Positions 10,740 to 21,862 of a stretch of DNA of 64,000 bases are shown in pieces (the first letter of the stretch is position 1; each line of letters opens with the position of its first letter). Location: NCBI GenBank assembly GCA_010093605.1, contig MU004181.1:3006215-3070214 (forward strand), read 5' to 3'. The DNA comes from Lophium mytilinum (Eukaryota; Ascomycota; Dothideomycetes; Mytilinidiales; Mytilinidiaceae). The notes beneath the pieces are model-generated. The model was given only the letters and a program-made list of their open reading frames with translations, was not told where the DNA came from and did no database searches. The position numbers were made by a program, and so were the translations under genes.

Positions 10740-13700
10740 ATGCCGCCCAAGAAAAAAGGCAACAAGAAGGCGAACGACGACTGGGAAGCCGACCTAGGCG
10801 AGTCTGCCCCCGTGGCCACCGATGCGCCGGCCGAGGATGCACCCGCAGCGGCACCAGAGGAGGACGATGCCTTGGGAGGAGGGCTTCTGGCGTCTCTCCA
10901 GCGGCGGAAGAAGAAGAAGAACCAGACACAAGACTTTGTAGAGGGCGAGGACCCTACGGCGAACGGTCCGGCTAGTGCCGCAGATGACTTCGCAGCGAAG
11001 GCCCCCCAGGAGGCTTCTATGGAGGATGAGGATATTTTCTCGGCGCCGGTGAAGAAAGGAAAGGGCAAGCCTACGCCAGCAAAGGCGGCCGAGGAGCCTG
11101 AGCCCCAGGCCGATGAGGGACCGAAAGTGAAGACAAAGGCGGAAAAGGATAAGGAAAAGAAGGAGAAGGAGAAACAGCGGAAGAAGGAGCTGGTAAGAGG
11201 CGTCACGTTGGCATATTGGAGGTCTTGACACTGATTTGTTCCTATGTAGGCTGCTAAGAAGAAGGCTACCACTCCCGCTGCGAAGGCCGAGCCTGTTGCC
11301 AAAGCCACAGACGGAAAGCCGACCCCTTCGGCCGCTCCAGTACCGGAACCAGCGGGCGGAAAGAAGAAGAAATTGAATCCTGCGCTTGCTGCTCTAGCGA
11401 AGAAGCAGGAAGAACTACGATTGCGGGAAGAACAGGCGGCGCGTGCAGAGGCCGAAGAACGAGCTCGAATCGAGGAGGAAGAGCGACTAGAGGCTGAGGA
11501 GGCGAAGCGAAAGGAGGAAGCCAAAGCTGCAAAGAAGCTGAAGGAGAAACAGAAGATTGAGCAGCTTAAGAAAGAGGGCAAATTCATGACCAAAGCCGAG
11601 AAGGAACGGCAAGCCCGCAATCAACTAGCAGTGAAGCAGATGCTTGAGAACAGCGGAGTAAAAGTAGCCGGACTTGAAGAGACCGAGAAGCCTGCAAAGC
11701 CCAAGTACGACAACAAAAAGAAGAAGGGCCCAAAGAAGCAGGAGCCAAAGGAGGAAGACACACAAGCTGAGGAAGAAGCTCGGCGGAAGTTGGAAGAACT
11801 GCAACTTGCGGAGGAAGCTGCTGCAGCTGAAGCCGCTACACAGGCTGCACGGGAGAATGCTGAAGAGAAGAAGGATGAGAGTGACTCCGGCGAAGACTGG
11901 GAGGCGCAAGCTGACGAAATGGAGGGCGTCAAGGACAGCTGGGATGCGCCTTCGGACGAAGAAGAGGATCCTGCCCCGGCTAAGAAGCCTGCTGCTAATG
12001 GTAAACCTGCAAGTCAGGATGCCAGAGCGGCCAACGGTAAAAAGGCTACTCTAGAGGCAACCTCAAAGACTGTCCCAGCTAAGGCCTCCCCAGCCAATGC
12101 TGCTCCTGTCAACAAAGCCTCTGCTAAACCTCCTACAGCCTCCACCTCCAAGAAGACTGCCGAAGACAGTGATTCTGAATCTGAGTCTGAGTCCGAAGAC
12201 GACTCATCAGAAGATGAACAGGTCACTGCCACACAGAAGGCTGAGGCTGCTCGTAAAGCAGCTGCTGCTGAACGTAGGAAAGAACAGCACGAGGCAGCTT
12301 TGGCAGCTCGATCAAAAGACGACCTCAGATCACCAATCTGCTGTATTCTTGGCCACGTCGATACTGGTAAGACGAAGCTTCTGGACAAAATTCGACAGAC
12401 GAATGTCCAGGAAGGCGAAGCTGGTGGTATCACGCAACAGATCGGTGCTACGTACTTCCCCGTCGATGCTCTGGAAAAGAAGACCGCCGTGGTCAACAAG
12501 GATGGCTCATTCAAATTCAACGTTCCAGGTCTCTTGGTCATTGACACGCCTGGTCACGAGTCTTTCACTAATCTTCGATCTCGTGGTTCGTCGCTTTGTA
12601 ACATCGCTATCCTGGTAGTCGACATTATGCACGGCCTCGAACCGCAAACTCTGGAATCTATGAGACTACTACGGGACCGCAAGACACCTTTCATCGTAGC
12701 ACTGAACAAGATAGATCGTTTGTACGGATGGTCACGAATCGATAACAATGGATTTGAGGACAGTCTCCACCTCCAGAAGAAGTCAGTCCAACAGGAGTTC
12801 CGCGATCGATGGCAATTCGTAAAGACACAGCTCATGGAGCAGAGCTTCAATTCAGAGCTCTTCTACGAAAATAAGAGCATGGCCAAGAACGTGTCCGTAG
12901 TGCCCACTTCTGCACATACCGGCGAGGGCATTCCGGATATGTTGAAGCTAATCATCAAGTTGACACAAGAGCGTATGACTGGCAAGCTCATGTACCTTGC
13001 TGAAGTTGAATGTACGGTTCTCGAGGTCAAGGTCATTGAGGGTCTCGGCACGACGATCGATGTCATTTTAAATAACGGTGTACTTCACGAAGGCGACCGG
13101 ATAGTCCTTTGCGGTAATCCTGAGCCTATAGCCACCAACATTCGAGCACTCCTTACACCCGCCGAAATGAAAGAACTGCGACTCAAGTCAGTCTATGTCC
13201 ACAACAAGGAAGTAAAGGCTGCCATGGGTATAAAGATTGCTGCTGATGGTCTGGACACGGCTATTGCTGGATCTCGTCTACTAGTCGTGGGCAAGGACGA
13301 CGACGAAGAGGACCTCATGGATGACGTTATGGCGGATCTAGCGCATCTCCTCGGCAAAGTTTCTAAGACCGGTCGTGGTGTCAGTGTTCAAGCGTCCACT
13401 CTTGGATCCCTAGAAGCTTTACTCGAGTTCTTGCGAACTTCCAAGATTCCTGTGGCAAGTATTTCTATCGGCCCCGTCTTCAAGAAGGACGTGCTGCGCT
13501 GCGGTGTCATGCTCGAGAAAGCCAAGGAGTACGCTGTGATGCTCTGCTTCGACGTCAAAGTCGATAAAGAAGCGCGACAGTACGCCGAAGATATTGGTGT
13601 CAAGATATTCGAGGCAGATATCATATACCATCTCTTCGACAAGTTTACGGCGCACATGAAGTCGCTGGAAGAGCAACGCAAGGAGGACAGCAAGATGTTG

Positions 13701-14176
13701 GCGGTGTTCCCCTGTGTGCTCGCACCTGTGGCGGTCTTCAATAAGAAAGACCCTATCATCATTGGTGTAGATGTGATTGACGGTAATTTGCGGCTCCTAA
13801 CGCCGGTCTGCGCCATCAAAAAGAATCCGGTCACAGGCGTGAAGGAAATACTTCAAATGGGCAGAGTGTAAGTCTCCCCTCACAACATGCTCCTCTCATG
13901 TTCTATGTATTCTAGACTGACCCCCGTGATAGGACTTCCATCGAGCGTGACCACAAGCAACTCCCGATATGTAAGAAGGGCCAGCCATCCGTAGCTATCA
14001 AGATCGAAGGCCCCAACCAGCCTCTCTATGGCAGGCATCTGGAGGAGAAGGATACACTGTACAGCGCCATCTCGCGCAAGAGCATTGATGTACTGAAAGA
14101 ATTTTACCGCACCGATGTCAGTAACGATGAATGGTCGCTCATTGTCAAACTCAAGAAGGAGTTTGATATCATGTGA
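10740..14176 (+). CDS. FUN12: Eukaryotic translation initiation factor 5B (eIF5B/Fun12)
   Basis: GTPase that joins the 60S subunit to the 48S complex in the last step of initiation, orthologous to bacterial IF2. Exons 10740-11192, 11250-13867 and 13933-14176 give 1104 residues. The first half is a long charged, Lys/Glu/Ala-rich unstructured arm with coiled-coil character, as in all eukaryotic eIF5B. The G domain begins near residue 510 with GHVDTGKT, then DTPGHE and NKID. Beta-barrel domains and the C-terminal domain follow. The last exon ([12 protein letters not shown] to LKKEFDIM) completes domain IV. Without the third exon the protein would lose its 60S/eIF1A-contacting tail, so this splice is well supported. 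Confidence 0.97.
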
Positions 14177-14608
14177 GAGCTTCTGCGAGCTGTCGCTGGT
14201 GCTGGTGGGTTCACTGGTAGTGGAAGGCGGGATGTATGAACTGATGGCTGCTGCGACTAGAAGGGTTTAAGATGCTCTTTCTTGAAAATATCGGCGGACT
14301 GGCGGGTGGCTGCCTGGTGTTTCATCTGCTTTGATGGCGTCATGCATCCGGGGATAGGTGTTGAGGTGTTGATAGTTTGTCTAATGCTAACATGGATTGC
14401 TCCTCTCACTGTAGTGCATGACTTTGGGATCTAGTCTTAAGCCCTAGCTACATTCCTCCCTCGATGAACCTCCAGCGTATTTTCTCCAGCCTCAACACTG
14501 TATAACCTTCCAAATTACTTGATTCTGGATCTTCAATATACATATAGGTACTTAAGCGCGAGTAGCAACCACTCCCCCAAACCCACCCTCACACACATTG
14601 TCAACCCC
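14177..14608. other. Convergent spacer, eIF5B and enoyl-CoA isomerase
   Basis: 3' flanks of two convergent genes. No gene, repeat or structured RNA recognised. Confidence 0.45.
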
Positions 14609-15719
14609 TCATATCTTCGACGTCCGCTTCTTCGCCAGCAACTCCTTCTTCTTCTCCGCAAACCGCTTCACCGGCGCATCCTCCACAAACCGCTCCGCCA
14701 ACGCATCCATCGCATTATACACCGCCACCATACGCGCATCCCTAATCGGCGCATTCTGCAACCGCTTCATCTCCATCATACTCTTCCCATCATTCACATC
14801 CAGCTGGCCCTGCAAGAACGCCAGCACCTTTGCCTGAAACGCGTCGCCAGCCTCGTCGAAGACGTAGTTGACCAGCCCGGCCGCCTCGCACTCTTCGACG
14901 GATAGCTTGCGGCCGAACATGAGGAAGTCGTTGGCGCGGTGGATGCCGATGTGCTGCGCGAAGGAGAGCGCGGAGCCGTTCTCGGGCACGAGGGCGAGTG
15001 CGCTGAAGGGGCATTGCAGGTAGGTGGTTCGCGAGGCGAGCACGATGTCGGCGACGCCGGGGAACCAGCAGGCGCCGGCGCCGACGGCGGGGCCGTTGAG
15101 CGCGAGGATGAGGACTTTGCGGTGGTCGATCATGCTGCGGAGGATTTCGATTGCTGGAGGGGGCGTGTGAGAAGGGGGGTTCGTGGAAAGGAGGGTTGAG
15201 GTTAAGATTGAGGTTGGAAGAGATTCGATGCATGAAAGCGATGGATGGAATGAACGCAGAGAGCTAGAAAGATCTTTTGAAATCAATGAAGTGATGAGCT
15301 TACCGGATCCGAATCGAGTTATCATTGCCAGCTTTTTCTCGCCAATGTACTTGTAGTCAACGGGCGCGTCGTTGCCAATAGCTATATCAACATTAGCGTC
15401 GTGACCACTCAAAGCATTCAAGACTCATTTTACCCTTAACATCAGCACCAGCAGAGAAGAACCGTCCCTCTCCAGTCAAGACAGTGAATATCGTTTCCGG
15501 GTGCTCGTCCAGGTATCTTAGCGCATCAATCGTGTCCGCGATCAAGCTGCCACCGAATGAATTGAGAGACTTTGGGCGGTTGAACTGAGGAATGCTGTCA
15601 GCACGAATACAACAAAGGAAAGTGGATGATCGAAGTTTGAGAAAGAGGTCACATACTTTGATGACACCGATTTTACCGGTAATCTCAAGCTTGATGTCGT
15701 CGTAGGTTTTGGCGGCCAT
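14609..15719 (-). CDS. Peroxisomal delta3,delta2-enoyl-CoA isomerase (crotonase family)
   Basis: Likely moves double bonds of unsaturated fatty acyl-CoAs so that beta-oxidation can proceed. Four exons (15719-15657, 15584-15434, 15381-15304, 15153-14609) give 278 residues. Crotonase oxyanion-hole segments are present: GRFFSAGADVK in exon 2 and LNGPAVGAGACWFPG in exon 4. The stretch CPFSALALVPENGSAL places a glutamate where ECI-type isomerases carry their catalytic acid. The chain ends in SKI, a permissible PTS1 variant, which suggests the peroxisome (inference). All four joints keep phase. The short exon 3 (AIGNDAPVDYKYIGEKK) replaces the usual variable loop. A plain enoyl-CoA hydratase is the main alternative. 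Confidence 0.88.
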
Positions 15720-16637
15720 GTTTGCGAGTGATGTTGATTGGTGTAGGCAGGGCGCAAGGTAGATTACGGGGTCTGAAGGCGCTACTTGTGATTACCTCCT
15801 CTTTATTCTTACTCTTCTAGATCACGGCTATAAAAATAGTTGATAGATGCTAAAGAGCTGTTTGTAGATGACTTCAGTAGAAAGTTGTCTGGGAGAATAG
15901 TAATCTTACCTAGGTAGGTCAGGTCGGTACCCTTGGCCCCGCAGTGGAAGCAATTGGGCCTCGGCTCAATACCGGATTAGGATCGAGAAGGCCTGGAGCG
16001 TGCAAATGGGATCGAGTCAGCTTGTGAGAGCTGTGAGGGCAGGCAATGGTTCGTGTGCTTCTGCGGGTTACTGAAGTGACTTAATGTTGATGATTTAAGG
16101 TATATCAGGCACGGAAAAGCTCGGCACTTTGCGGTTATGGTGACGCATACGGCTAGGAAAGACCGTGATCATTGGATAGTGAAGCTGTAAATGGGCATGA
16201 TGAAAGACTCTCTTTATAGGCGGTAGCATGAGGCCCCCAAATAAACATATGGAATTCATGCTCTCCCGAAACCCGAGCAACACACGCATAGCCTATGAAC
16301 AATGAGAATGACCATCAGGCCTCTCTCGGGCCTCCCGTCATCTCATCTGGTTCGGGGAACTGTCCGGATCTGCTCTACACGATAGGCTACTCTTGCGGGT
16401 AGACGTGCGACCGGTTTTAGGGAATTGATTTGTTCCTGGAAGGCGTTACATTGAGGGTCTATGCTACTCATACAGGCGGTCCCAGCCATCTAATCCACTA
16501 CGAGAGGAAATCTAGAGTGGAATCACCCGAACACCATGCTGATGCGCAGAGCGCACTAATCAATACAAAAGAGCAGAGAACTATTCACAGCGCTACGCTG
16601 AAACCAAACGCAAATCTCCAGGATACAGAGTATCACT
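15720..16637. other. Intergenic region with no recognised gene
   Basis: About 0.9 kb between the isomerase start and the 3' end of the ABC1-family gene. Only short frames without domain features were seen. Confidence 0.45.
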
Positions 16638-18671
16638 TCAGCCGTCGAACACTCCGTGGTTTAGTTCGACGCCGAAGTCTTTCGCCATCGATCTCATGCG
16701 TTCTTCAATATCTTCCTCCATTCCCTTGCCCCTCCCGACCATCTGTTTCACCCGTGACCATAGGAAAATGACATCGCTCCCGAGTAACACGAGTCTGAAG
16801 GTAAGGTGCTTCACCCAGTTACGCCATCGGTCGCTCCATTGCAAGTCCCTTGACTCAGCTAGTGCTCTCGATGCCCACAGGCCAGTGATCTTGATTCTGT
16901 TTACGGGCGATCCAAGGAACTGGTTGTTTCCTTGGACTATACGGAGGTTGCGGGCGATAAAGATTAGTTCGCGTGGCCACTTGGTCTCGTCGCCTAGGAT
17001 CTCCTTCAACGCATCGCGGCCTCTTGCTTGCATGCGGAAGGCCTTCTCTCGTTGATCCTTCCCATGCGGTCCATTCCTGATCTCGTTGATAGTGGAGTTG
17101 TCGCCGCCGGTGTACGGTCTCATTAGCGTCATTGACGCGAATATGTCAGGATTGTTGACGCCCCAGCTTTTGACAATGTCTGATATTGCTGCGTTGTCGA
17201 ATGCCAGAAGAGATTTCCAGAACCGTGCATACTGGTGTCGGAAAGTCGGCGACATGTTGATGTAGAGGCCATGATCGATAAGTACAAGCTCTGGTTGTCC
17301 ATTAGGTAGGCGGCGAACGAAGATGTTTCCCGGATGGGGATCGCAATGAACGATTCCCCATAGAAACATTTGCGCACTGAAGAGGTCCACCATGGTCGTC
17401 ATAACGGTTGTAAGAGAAACGCCGAGGCCACCAGTCCCCTTAGGCCCGCGCCAGGCTGAGCGGTCGGGTTTGAGAGTCTCGTTGGACGCAGATGCCTCGG
17501 ATCCTTTTGGAATATTGGGGTTTGGAGCAGTGGGATTATCCTCTGGGAGTGCCGGAAGTTTTCCACCACCACTTCCCGGACTGCCTTGTCTCCAGCCGCC
17601 TTCCCACTTCCCGCTCATGCCCTCTTTATCCCACAGTCGGATTCCTTCGATCCATTCTGCTGTCATAACTCTCTTGGAGGATAGATCACGGTATACCTCA
17701 GGAATATACACCCTCCCACATAACCGCTTTTCCCCTGCAACGAGCTCCTTCATCTTTTCGGCGTTGTTCGCCTCGTTTTCAAAATCCGTTTCCAGCATCA
17801 ATCGATCTGTGATGTAGGGAACAAAACTGTACATGGGTATATCAAACCACCACGTGTAGATTTTGGCGACCACTTTGTATGACCAAAGGTCCCATCCAAC
17901 CTGCCGCGCAATTTCGCGCTTCTGAATCTTGATAGCGACCTCCCTGCCATCCGCCAGTCTCGCCCAATGTACTTGTGCTACACTGGCCGATGCTCGAGCC
18001 CTCTTCTCCATGACGCCTTTGCCAGCTTCTCCTGAGAACGACACTCCAAAAAGCTCCTCTGGGCTTTTCCCAAAATCTTCCCTGATCACTTTCTCGACGT
18101 CGGCCCACTCATTCTGCGGCGCGTCGTCGAACATCTTCGCAAACATTGCCTGAAACTCGGGAGGCAAGATTGCGCTTTGCATGGCTATGGCCTGGCCAAT
18201 CTTGAGGTACAGTCCACCATTTCCGGCGAGCAGGTCGAACAACCTCTGCGCATTCCTTGCATGTAACGCCTCGATGGAATCGGCGAAGGGAGGGTGAGCC
18301 CGGAAGTTAATCTTGTAATCGATTCCAACTGTCAAGCCGGTTTTGAATGTGCGGAACGAGCGCGTAATGGCCGAAGCGTTGAATTGCGTGTCGATGGCGT
18401 ACGCCACGCCTACCGTGGCGGAGAAAAAGAAGAGACGACGAACCCATTTCCGACGGCGAAACGGGGGCTTGATCTTAGGTATGCGTGGTTTTGGCAGGGA
18501 GGCCGGGTCAGGAGGGAGGAGGGGAGAGAATTGCTGGGACTGGATGCGGCGGACGAGTCGCGGCGGGACATGGCTCGGTATAGTGAAGCGGGCGGTTGAG
18601 GATTGTGTCAAGGCGCTGAAAGGACCTTGGCTACGGGGAATTCTGCGCAGCAATGACAGGCCATGGGACAT
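16638..18671 (-). CDS. Mitochondrial ABC1/ADCK (UbiB) family atypical kinase, Cqd/Mcp2-like
   Basis: Single-exon gene. The start at 18671 gives 677 residues beginning MSHGLSLLRRIPRSQG, a good mitochondrial presequence; an in-frame ATG at 18815 would add 48 residues. After a basic region, a hydrophobic segment (RRLFFFSATVGVAYAI) may anchor it in the inner membrane. UbiB hallmarks follow: the KxGQ motif in NGGLYLKIGQAIAMQSA, the lysine of EVAIKIQ, the metal-binding VHCDPHPGNIF and LIDHGLY. Yeast relatives (Cqd1, Cqd2/Mcp2) act in coenzyme Q distribution and mitochondrial lipid homeostasis. An insert of about 65 residues rich in Gly/Pro/Ser (GKWEGGWRQGSPG to GPKGTGGLG) interrupts the kinase fold between its lobes. 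Which yeast paralogue it matches best needs a tree. Confidence 0.9.
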   Translation of the reverse strand: MSHGLSLLRRIPRSQGPFSALTQSSTARFTIPSHVPPRLVRRIQSQQFSPLLPPDPASLPKPRIPKIKPPFRRRKWVRRLFFFSATVGVAYAIDTQFNASAITRSFRTFKTGLTVGIDYKINFRAHPPFADSIEALHARNAQRLFDLLAGNGGLYLKIGQAIAMQSAILPPEFQAMFAKMFDDAPQNEWADVEKVIREDFGKSPEELFGVSFSGEAGKGVMEKRARASASVAQVHWARLADGREVAIKIQKREIARQVGWDLWSYKVVAKIYTWWFDIPMYSFVPYITDRLMLETDFENEANNAEKMKELVAGEKRLCGRVYIPEVYRDLSSKRVMTAEWIEGIRLWDKEGMSGKWEGGWRQGSPGSGGGKLPALPEDNPTAPNPNIPKGSEASASNETLKPDRSAWRGPKGTGGLGVSLTTVMTTMVDLFSAQMFLWGIVHCDPHPGNIFVRRLPNGQPELVLIDHGLYINMSPTFRHQYARFWKSLLAFDNAAISDIVKSWGVNNPDIFASMTLMRPYTGGDNSTINEIRNGPHGKDQREKAFRMQARGRDALKEILGDETKWPRELIFIARNLRIVQGNNQFLGSPVNRIKITGLWASRALAESRDLQWSDRWRNWVKHLTFRLVLLGSDVIFLWSRVKQMVGRGKGMEEDIEERMRSMAKDFGVELNHGVFDG

Positions 18672-18906
18672 CGCTGCGAGAGACCAAGAGGCGTAGTGGA
18701 TGAAGGATGAGGAGCGCCATGGTGGAGTAGTAGATGGAATCAACTTAGTGAGGTCGGAGTTATCGATGACGCGCTCCGATATTTTAGCTGACTTATCAAC
18801 ACTACCTCCGAGCATATTAAATTCAACTTCAGTATAAACGCAAACCCTTCAGCAAATCCTTCAACAAATCTAGAGTCTCCACACTACTAGAGCCACCCTT
18901 GAAGTC
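18672..18906. promoter_or_regulatory. Short bidirectional promoter, ABC1-family gene and YAE1
   Basis: Only 235 bp separate the preferred starts of two divergent genes, so they must share regulatory DNA. If the upstream ATG at 18815 is used for the kinase gene, only 91 bp remain. No specific factor site was recognised. Confidence 0.55.
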
Positions 18907-19584
18907 ATGTTTAGAGACACAGATGGCGATGCGCCGTCAAACTTCTCTACCGCCTTCACCCCCACAACTCCTCCCTATCCACCCCAAGGAGTTTCGAACC
19001 ACGCTCTAGACGACATATACGGCTCTGCACCTGCTTCTCCGACCATTCCCTCCCATGACTCTCTGGCCGAACACCCCGAACTCTCCAACTCGCAAGCCCA
19101 CGAAACCCTGTCGGACATTCCGGCGATTCGGAGATCTCACAACAACGCGGGGTACAGAGAGGGCATCTCCGTGAGCAAGGAGAAGTTCATACAAGAAGGA
19201 TTCGACGAAGGCTACGCTCTCGGTGCTTGTATAGGCCAAAAAGTGGGGTACATTCTAGGGGTTCTTGAGGGCATTGTTACAGCTCTTCGGCGGACTTCGT
19301 CAGTCGGAAACGGCTGGAGAGATGCACGAGCATTGTTGGAATTAGCTAGGGAAGAATTAAGAGTAGAGGTGCTTCTGGGCACACAATGGGTTGACAGCGA
19401 GGGGCTGTGGAAATGGGACGTCCCTGGATCCGAGAAAGAGGGTGAAGTAACCTTTATTGAGGTTGCAGACGCACATCCGACTCTGAAGAGCTGGGTTGGC
19501 AATACGGAGAAGGTTGCGCGGGAGTGGCGTATTGATTTGGAAAACATCGAGGGAAGAGAGCAAGAAGAGTCAATTGAATCATGA
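18907..19584 (+). CDS. YAE1: Yae1-family protein (Fe-S cluster adaptor for Rli1/ABCE1)
   Basis: Single exon, 225 residues. The N-terminal 70 residues are disordered and Pro/Ser-rich. From about residue 80 comes the deca-GX3 type repeat: NAGYREGISVSKEKFIQEGF, then DEGYALGACIGQKVGYILGV, with glycines every four residues. In yeast, Yae1 with Lto1 recruits the ribosome-recycling ATPase Rli1 (ABCE1) to the cytosolic iron-sulfur assembly machinery. The C-terminal half is less conserved, which is normal for the family. The in-frame ATG at 18907 follows a short leader and is the first in the frame. Confidence 0.9.
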   Translation: MFRDTDGDAPSNFSTAFTPTTPPYPPQGVSNHALDDIYGSAPASPTIPSHDSLAEHPELSNSQAHETLSDIPAIRRSHNNAGYREGISVSKEKFIQEGFDEGYALGACIGQKVGYILGVLEGIVTALRRTSSVGNGWRDARALLELAREELRVEVLLGTQWVDSEGLWKWDVPGSEKEGEVTFIEVADAHPTLKSWVGNTEKVAREWRIDLENIEGREQEESIES

Positions 19585-20735
19585 AATTCGCGAGACGGGA
19601 AAACGATTTCACGAACCCGCAAGTTGCCTTCAGGCCACTGGGTCCACTACAGACGGCGGTCAGAAACACAACTCGGTACAGAGGCTCGGCCTCTTCTGCC
19701 ACCATAGCGGTGCACTTCTCTAGAAAACTGGGAATATGGTAAGTTCGCTGATGCAGTGCGGAGTCCACAAGACTTCATTCACTCGGTCAAGCTGACTGCG
19801 CAGTCAAGTTTTGCAAGTAGGGGAAAACCTTGGTCGGGAAGGGCTCTATGAGCGCTCCATTTCCCTATAACATAAGAGCCAAAAATCTGCAATGGGAAAC
19901 CCCATAGCCGACATACGAAAGCAAGGCTTCGTAGACGATGCGACCATCAAGTGCGAAACCGAAATCGTGGTACACTGCTAACGCGTGGGACTGATTGCTC
20001 GAGGTTCCTGCGCCTTAGAGGCAAGTAATGACCTATCTGCTTCACCTTTTCAAAGCGCCTGTGCGTCTCTCAAATAGCCACATGATGACTTCTTCAGTAC
20101 TAAACTGTATCAAACATTTTTGGTCTTTCAAATGTAATCAGAAGAATGCACAATGTGCATCTAGAGCCCTTTCATGGACTTAGACCTCAAACAAAATCTC
20201 AAACGCAAATGCGAACAACAGAAAAACTCATAATGAAAGCCACAGAAATGCAAAATCACGAAAACACAAACGCCAAAATGAATGCACGCGTCTCGGTTCT
20301 TTCCGAAAAGTCGGACTCTACAAGCCGGTTGGTGATGCCCAACCTCACTTACTCCCTCAAGCAGTGGTCTTTTCAGTCGCTTCGCCCACTTCTTGCGTCA
20401 AGTACCGTCAGATACCAACCGCCGAACAACGCGAAGCTTCTAGGACACGGTCCGGGCGAAGCCCGATGGGGTTTCGGTATAGGTTTTCCTTCCTTTTCGA
20501 CGGTTTTTGGAATAGGTTTCCCTTCCTTTCCGATGGGTTTTTGGTCTAGGTTTTCCTTGCTTTCCAAGCATGAAGGTTTGCGTCCAGCCGTATCAGCCGT
20601 GACCAATGGCAGTGGGGTGGAGCCCTTCTGCCGGGAGTGTGTGTTCGGTTTCTGGCCGTGCCGAGGCGTACAGGATTTTCGTGTTGTATTCCTTGCTGGA
20701 GATCTCAACTTCAAAATGGCTTTCGCAAGGTCCCT
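19585..20735. other. Intergenic region with a small minisatellite
   Basis: About 1.15 kb between YAE1 and the 3' end of an orphan gene. It holds a three-copy repeat of about 33 bp near 20465-20570 (listed separately). Open frames on both strands across 20146-20832 are side effects of that repeat and I do not call them genes. Confidence 0.45.
20465..20572. repeat. Three-copy ~33-bp tandem repeat
   Basis: A unit containing TAGGTTTTCCTTCCTTT or close variants occurs three times in a row (near 20481, 20514 and 20549), each preceded by a G/T-rich stretch. On the minus strand it reads as repeated KEGKPIPK-like sequence. It lies about 170 bp past the stop of the orphan gene at 20736-21671. Confidence 0.75.
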
Positions 20736-21671
20736 TCAATCCTCATTCCGGACCCACTTCTTGGCTTTTGCAACCATCTTTTTCTCATCGTCTTCCCCAA
20801 ACCTCTCTTCGTCGTCGCACCAGAGATTGTAAGGAACCTCGTCAGGGTCTTCGCCGATGAGCGGAGTGATTGCGAGCTTCTTCCGATTTGGAAGCCGCCC
20901 CTTCTCTCGCAGCCCTGTGAGTAGTTCGGCGATTTTAAACGAGTCCTTGAACTCGCGCCGGGTTCCCCAGTTCCAGGCGTGGATGACCAACGTAATCGAC
21001 TTCAACGTTGGCAGAGTTTTGTAGTGCCGAAGCAGCTCATCGATCTCATCGCGTACCAAATTGCGACCGCTGGTTACCAAGAATTCGCGCCAGTATGGCT
21101 CCGTCCAGTCGCAGTACACCTTGATGTGCCGGAGGGATGCTTTCTGGTCCCGGGGCATTTCTTTCATGACCTTGAGGCACCCAGCGATCTTCGGAAATGA
21201 GATCACATTTGCCTTTATGTGCAGACTGTTTGATTGCTGGGAGACGGCATTGCTGATGTTCTCTAGCACTGTCGTTCGTTTCGAGCCATTCATGTTGACG
21301 AATGTCTTGCTTATGGGGTCATAACGAAGTCCTTCCGGCTTGTGGACGACATTAGCAAAGATTAAGTCGCGGATCTCTTGCGGAACTCGATGCATTAAGG
21401 TCGAGAACGTCTTCACGTTATTCTTCCTAGTGACCGGTCTCTTTATCCGACGTTGGGATTCTTCAATCGCCTTCAACTCTGCCTCATCACGCATGACCCT
21501 CTTGCGAGAAATGAGAGGTTGGGGAAGCTGTGAAGGAAAGAAGCGGCGGAATCGGTCCTCGCATGTGGTTCGTCGTTTGGCTGGGGGCAGACTGGAGCGC
21601 TGTTGGATCTCGAAGCTGTCTCGACGTCGCTTCGCCAGCCCGCGATATACCTCATATCGAGGCAAATTCAT
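20736..21671 (-). CDS. Hypothetical protein, basic, possible F-box/2EXR-like fold
   Basis: Open frame of 311 residues from the first ATG at 21671; the frame is open further upstream without an ATG. The N-terminus is highly basic (RGLAKRRRDSFEIQ, LPPAKRRTT), consistent with a nuclear location. The middle contains LMHRVPQEIRDLIFANVVHK, which resembles the short F-box-like or 2EXR-type motif that opens many uncharacterised Dothideomycete proteins. It is followed by a predicted alpha/beta region (HIKVYCDWTEPYWREFLVT, LKSITLVIHAWNWG) and an acidic-basic tail. I do not recognise a characterised homologue. Confidence 0.6.
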   Translation of the reverse strand: MNLPRYEVYRGLAKRRRDSFEIQQRSSLPPAKRRTTCEDRFRRFFPSQLPQPLISRKRVMRDEAELKAIEESQRRIKRPVTRKNNVKTFSTLMHRVPQEIRDLIFANVVHKPEGLRYDPISKTFVNMNGSKRTTVLENISNAVSQQSNSLHIKANVISFPKIAGCLKVMKEMPRDQKASLRHIKVYCDWTEPYWREFLVTSGRNLVRDEIDELLRHYKTLPTLKSITLVIHAWNWGTRREFKDSFKIAELLTGLREKGRLPNRKKLAITPLIGEDPDEVPYNLWCDDEERFGEDDEKKMVAKAKKWVRNED

Positions 21672-21862
21672 GTTCTCATCATTCGCAAGTGCCGACTTTT
21701 TTGACTCCGAATGACTCTGGGTCTCAGTGGCCGATTGAATGGGTGGGCAATTGTAGCCGCCGAAACCGTACACCAGTCTCGCATCGTGCGTCGCAAAGTT
21801 CGCGAATAGGTAGGTAACCGGCCGGTTTCTGTTTACCGTTATTCCTCACTCATCACCCTTGA

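Noticed and set aside
10643-11620. Long minus-strand open frame opposite eIF5B
   Set aside because: It is the antisense shadow of the Lys/Glu/Ala-rich eIF5B arm (Ser/Phe/Leu-rich complement) with no domain of its own.
20146-20832. 228-codon plus-strand frame with GFPSF repeats
   Set aside because: It overlaps the 3' end of the orphan gene on the other strand, and the apparent repeats come from the 33-bp minisatellite.
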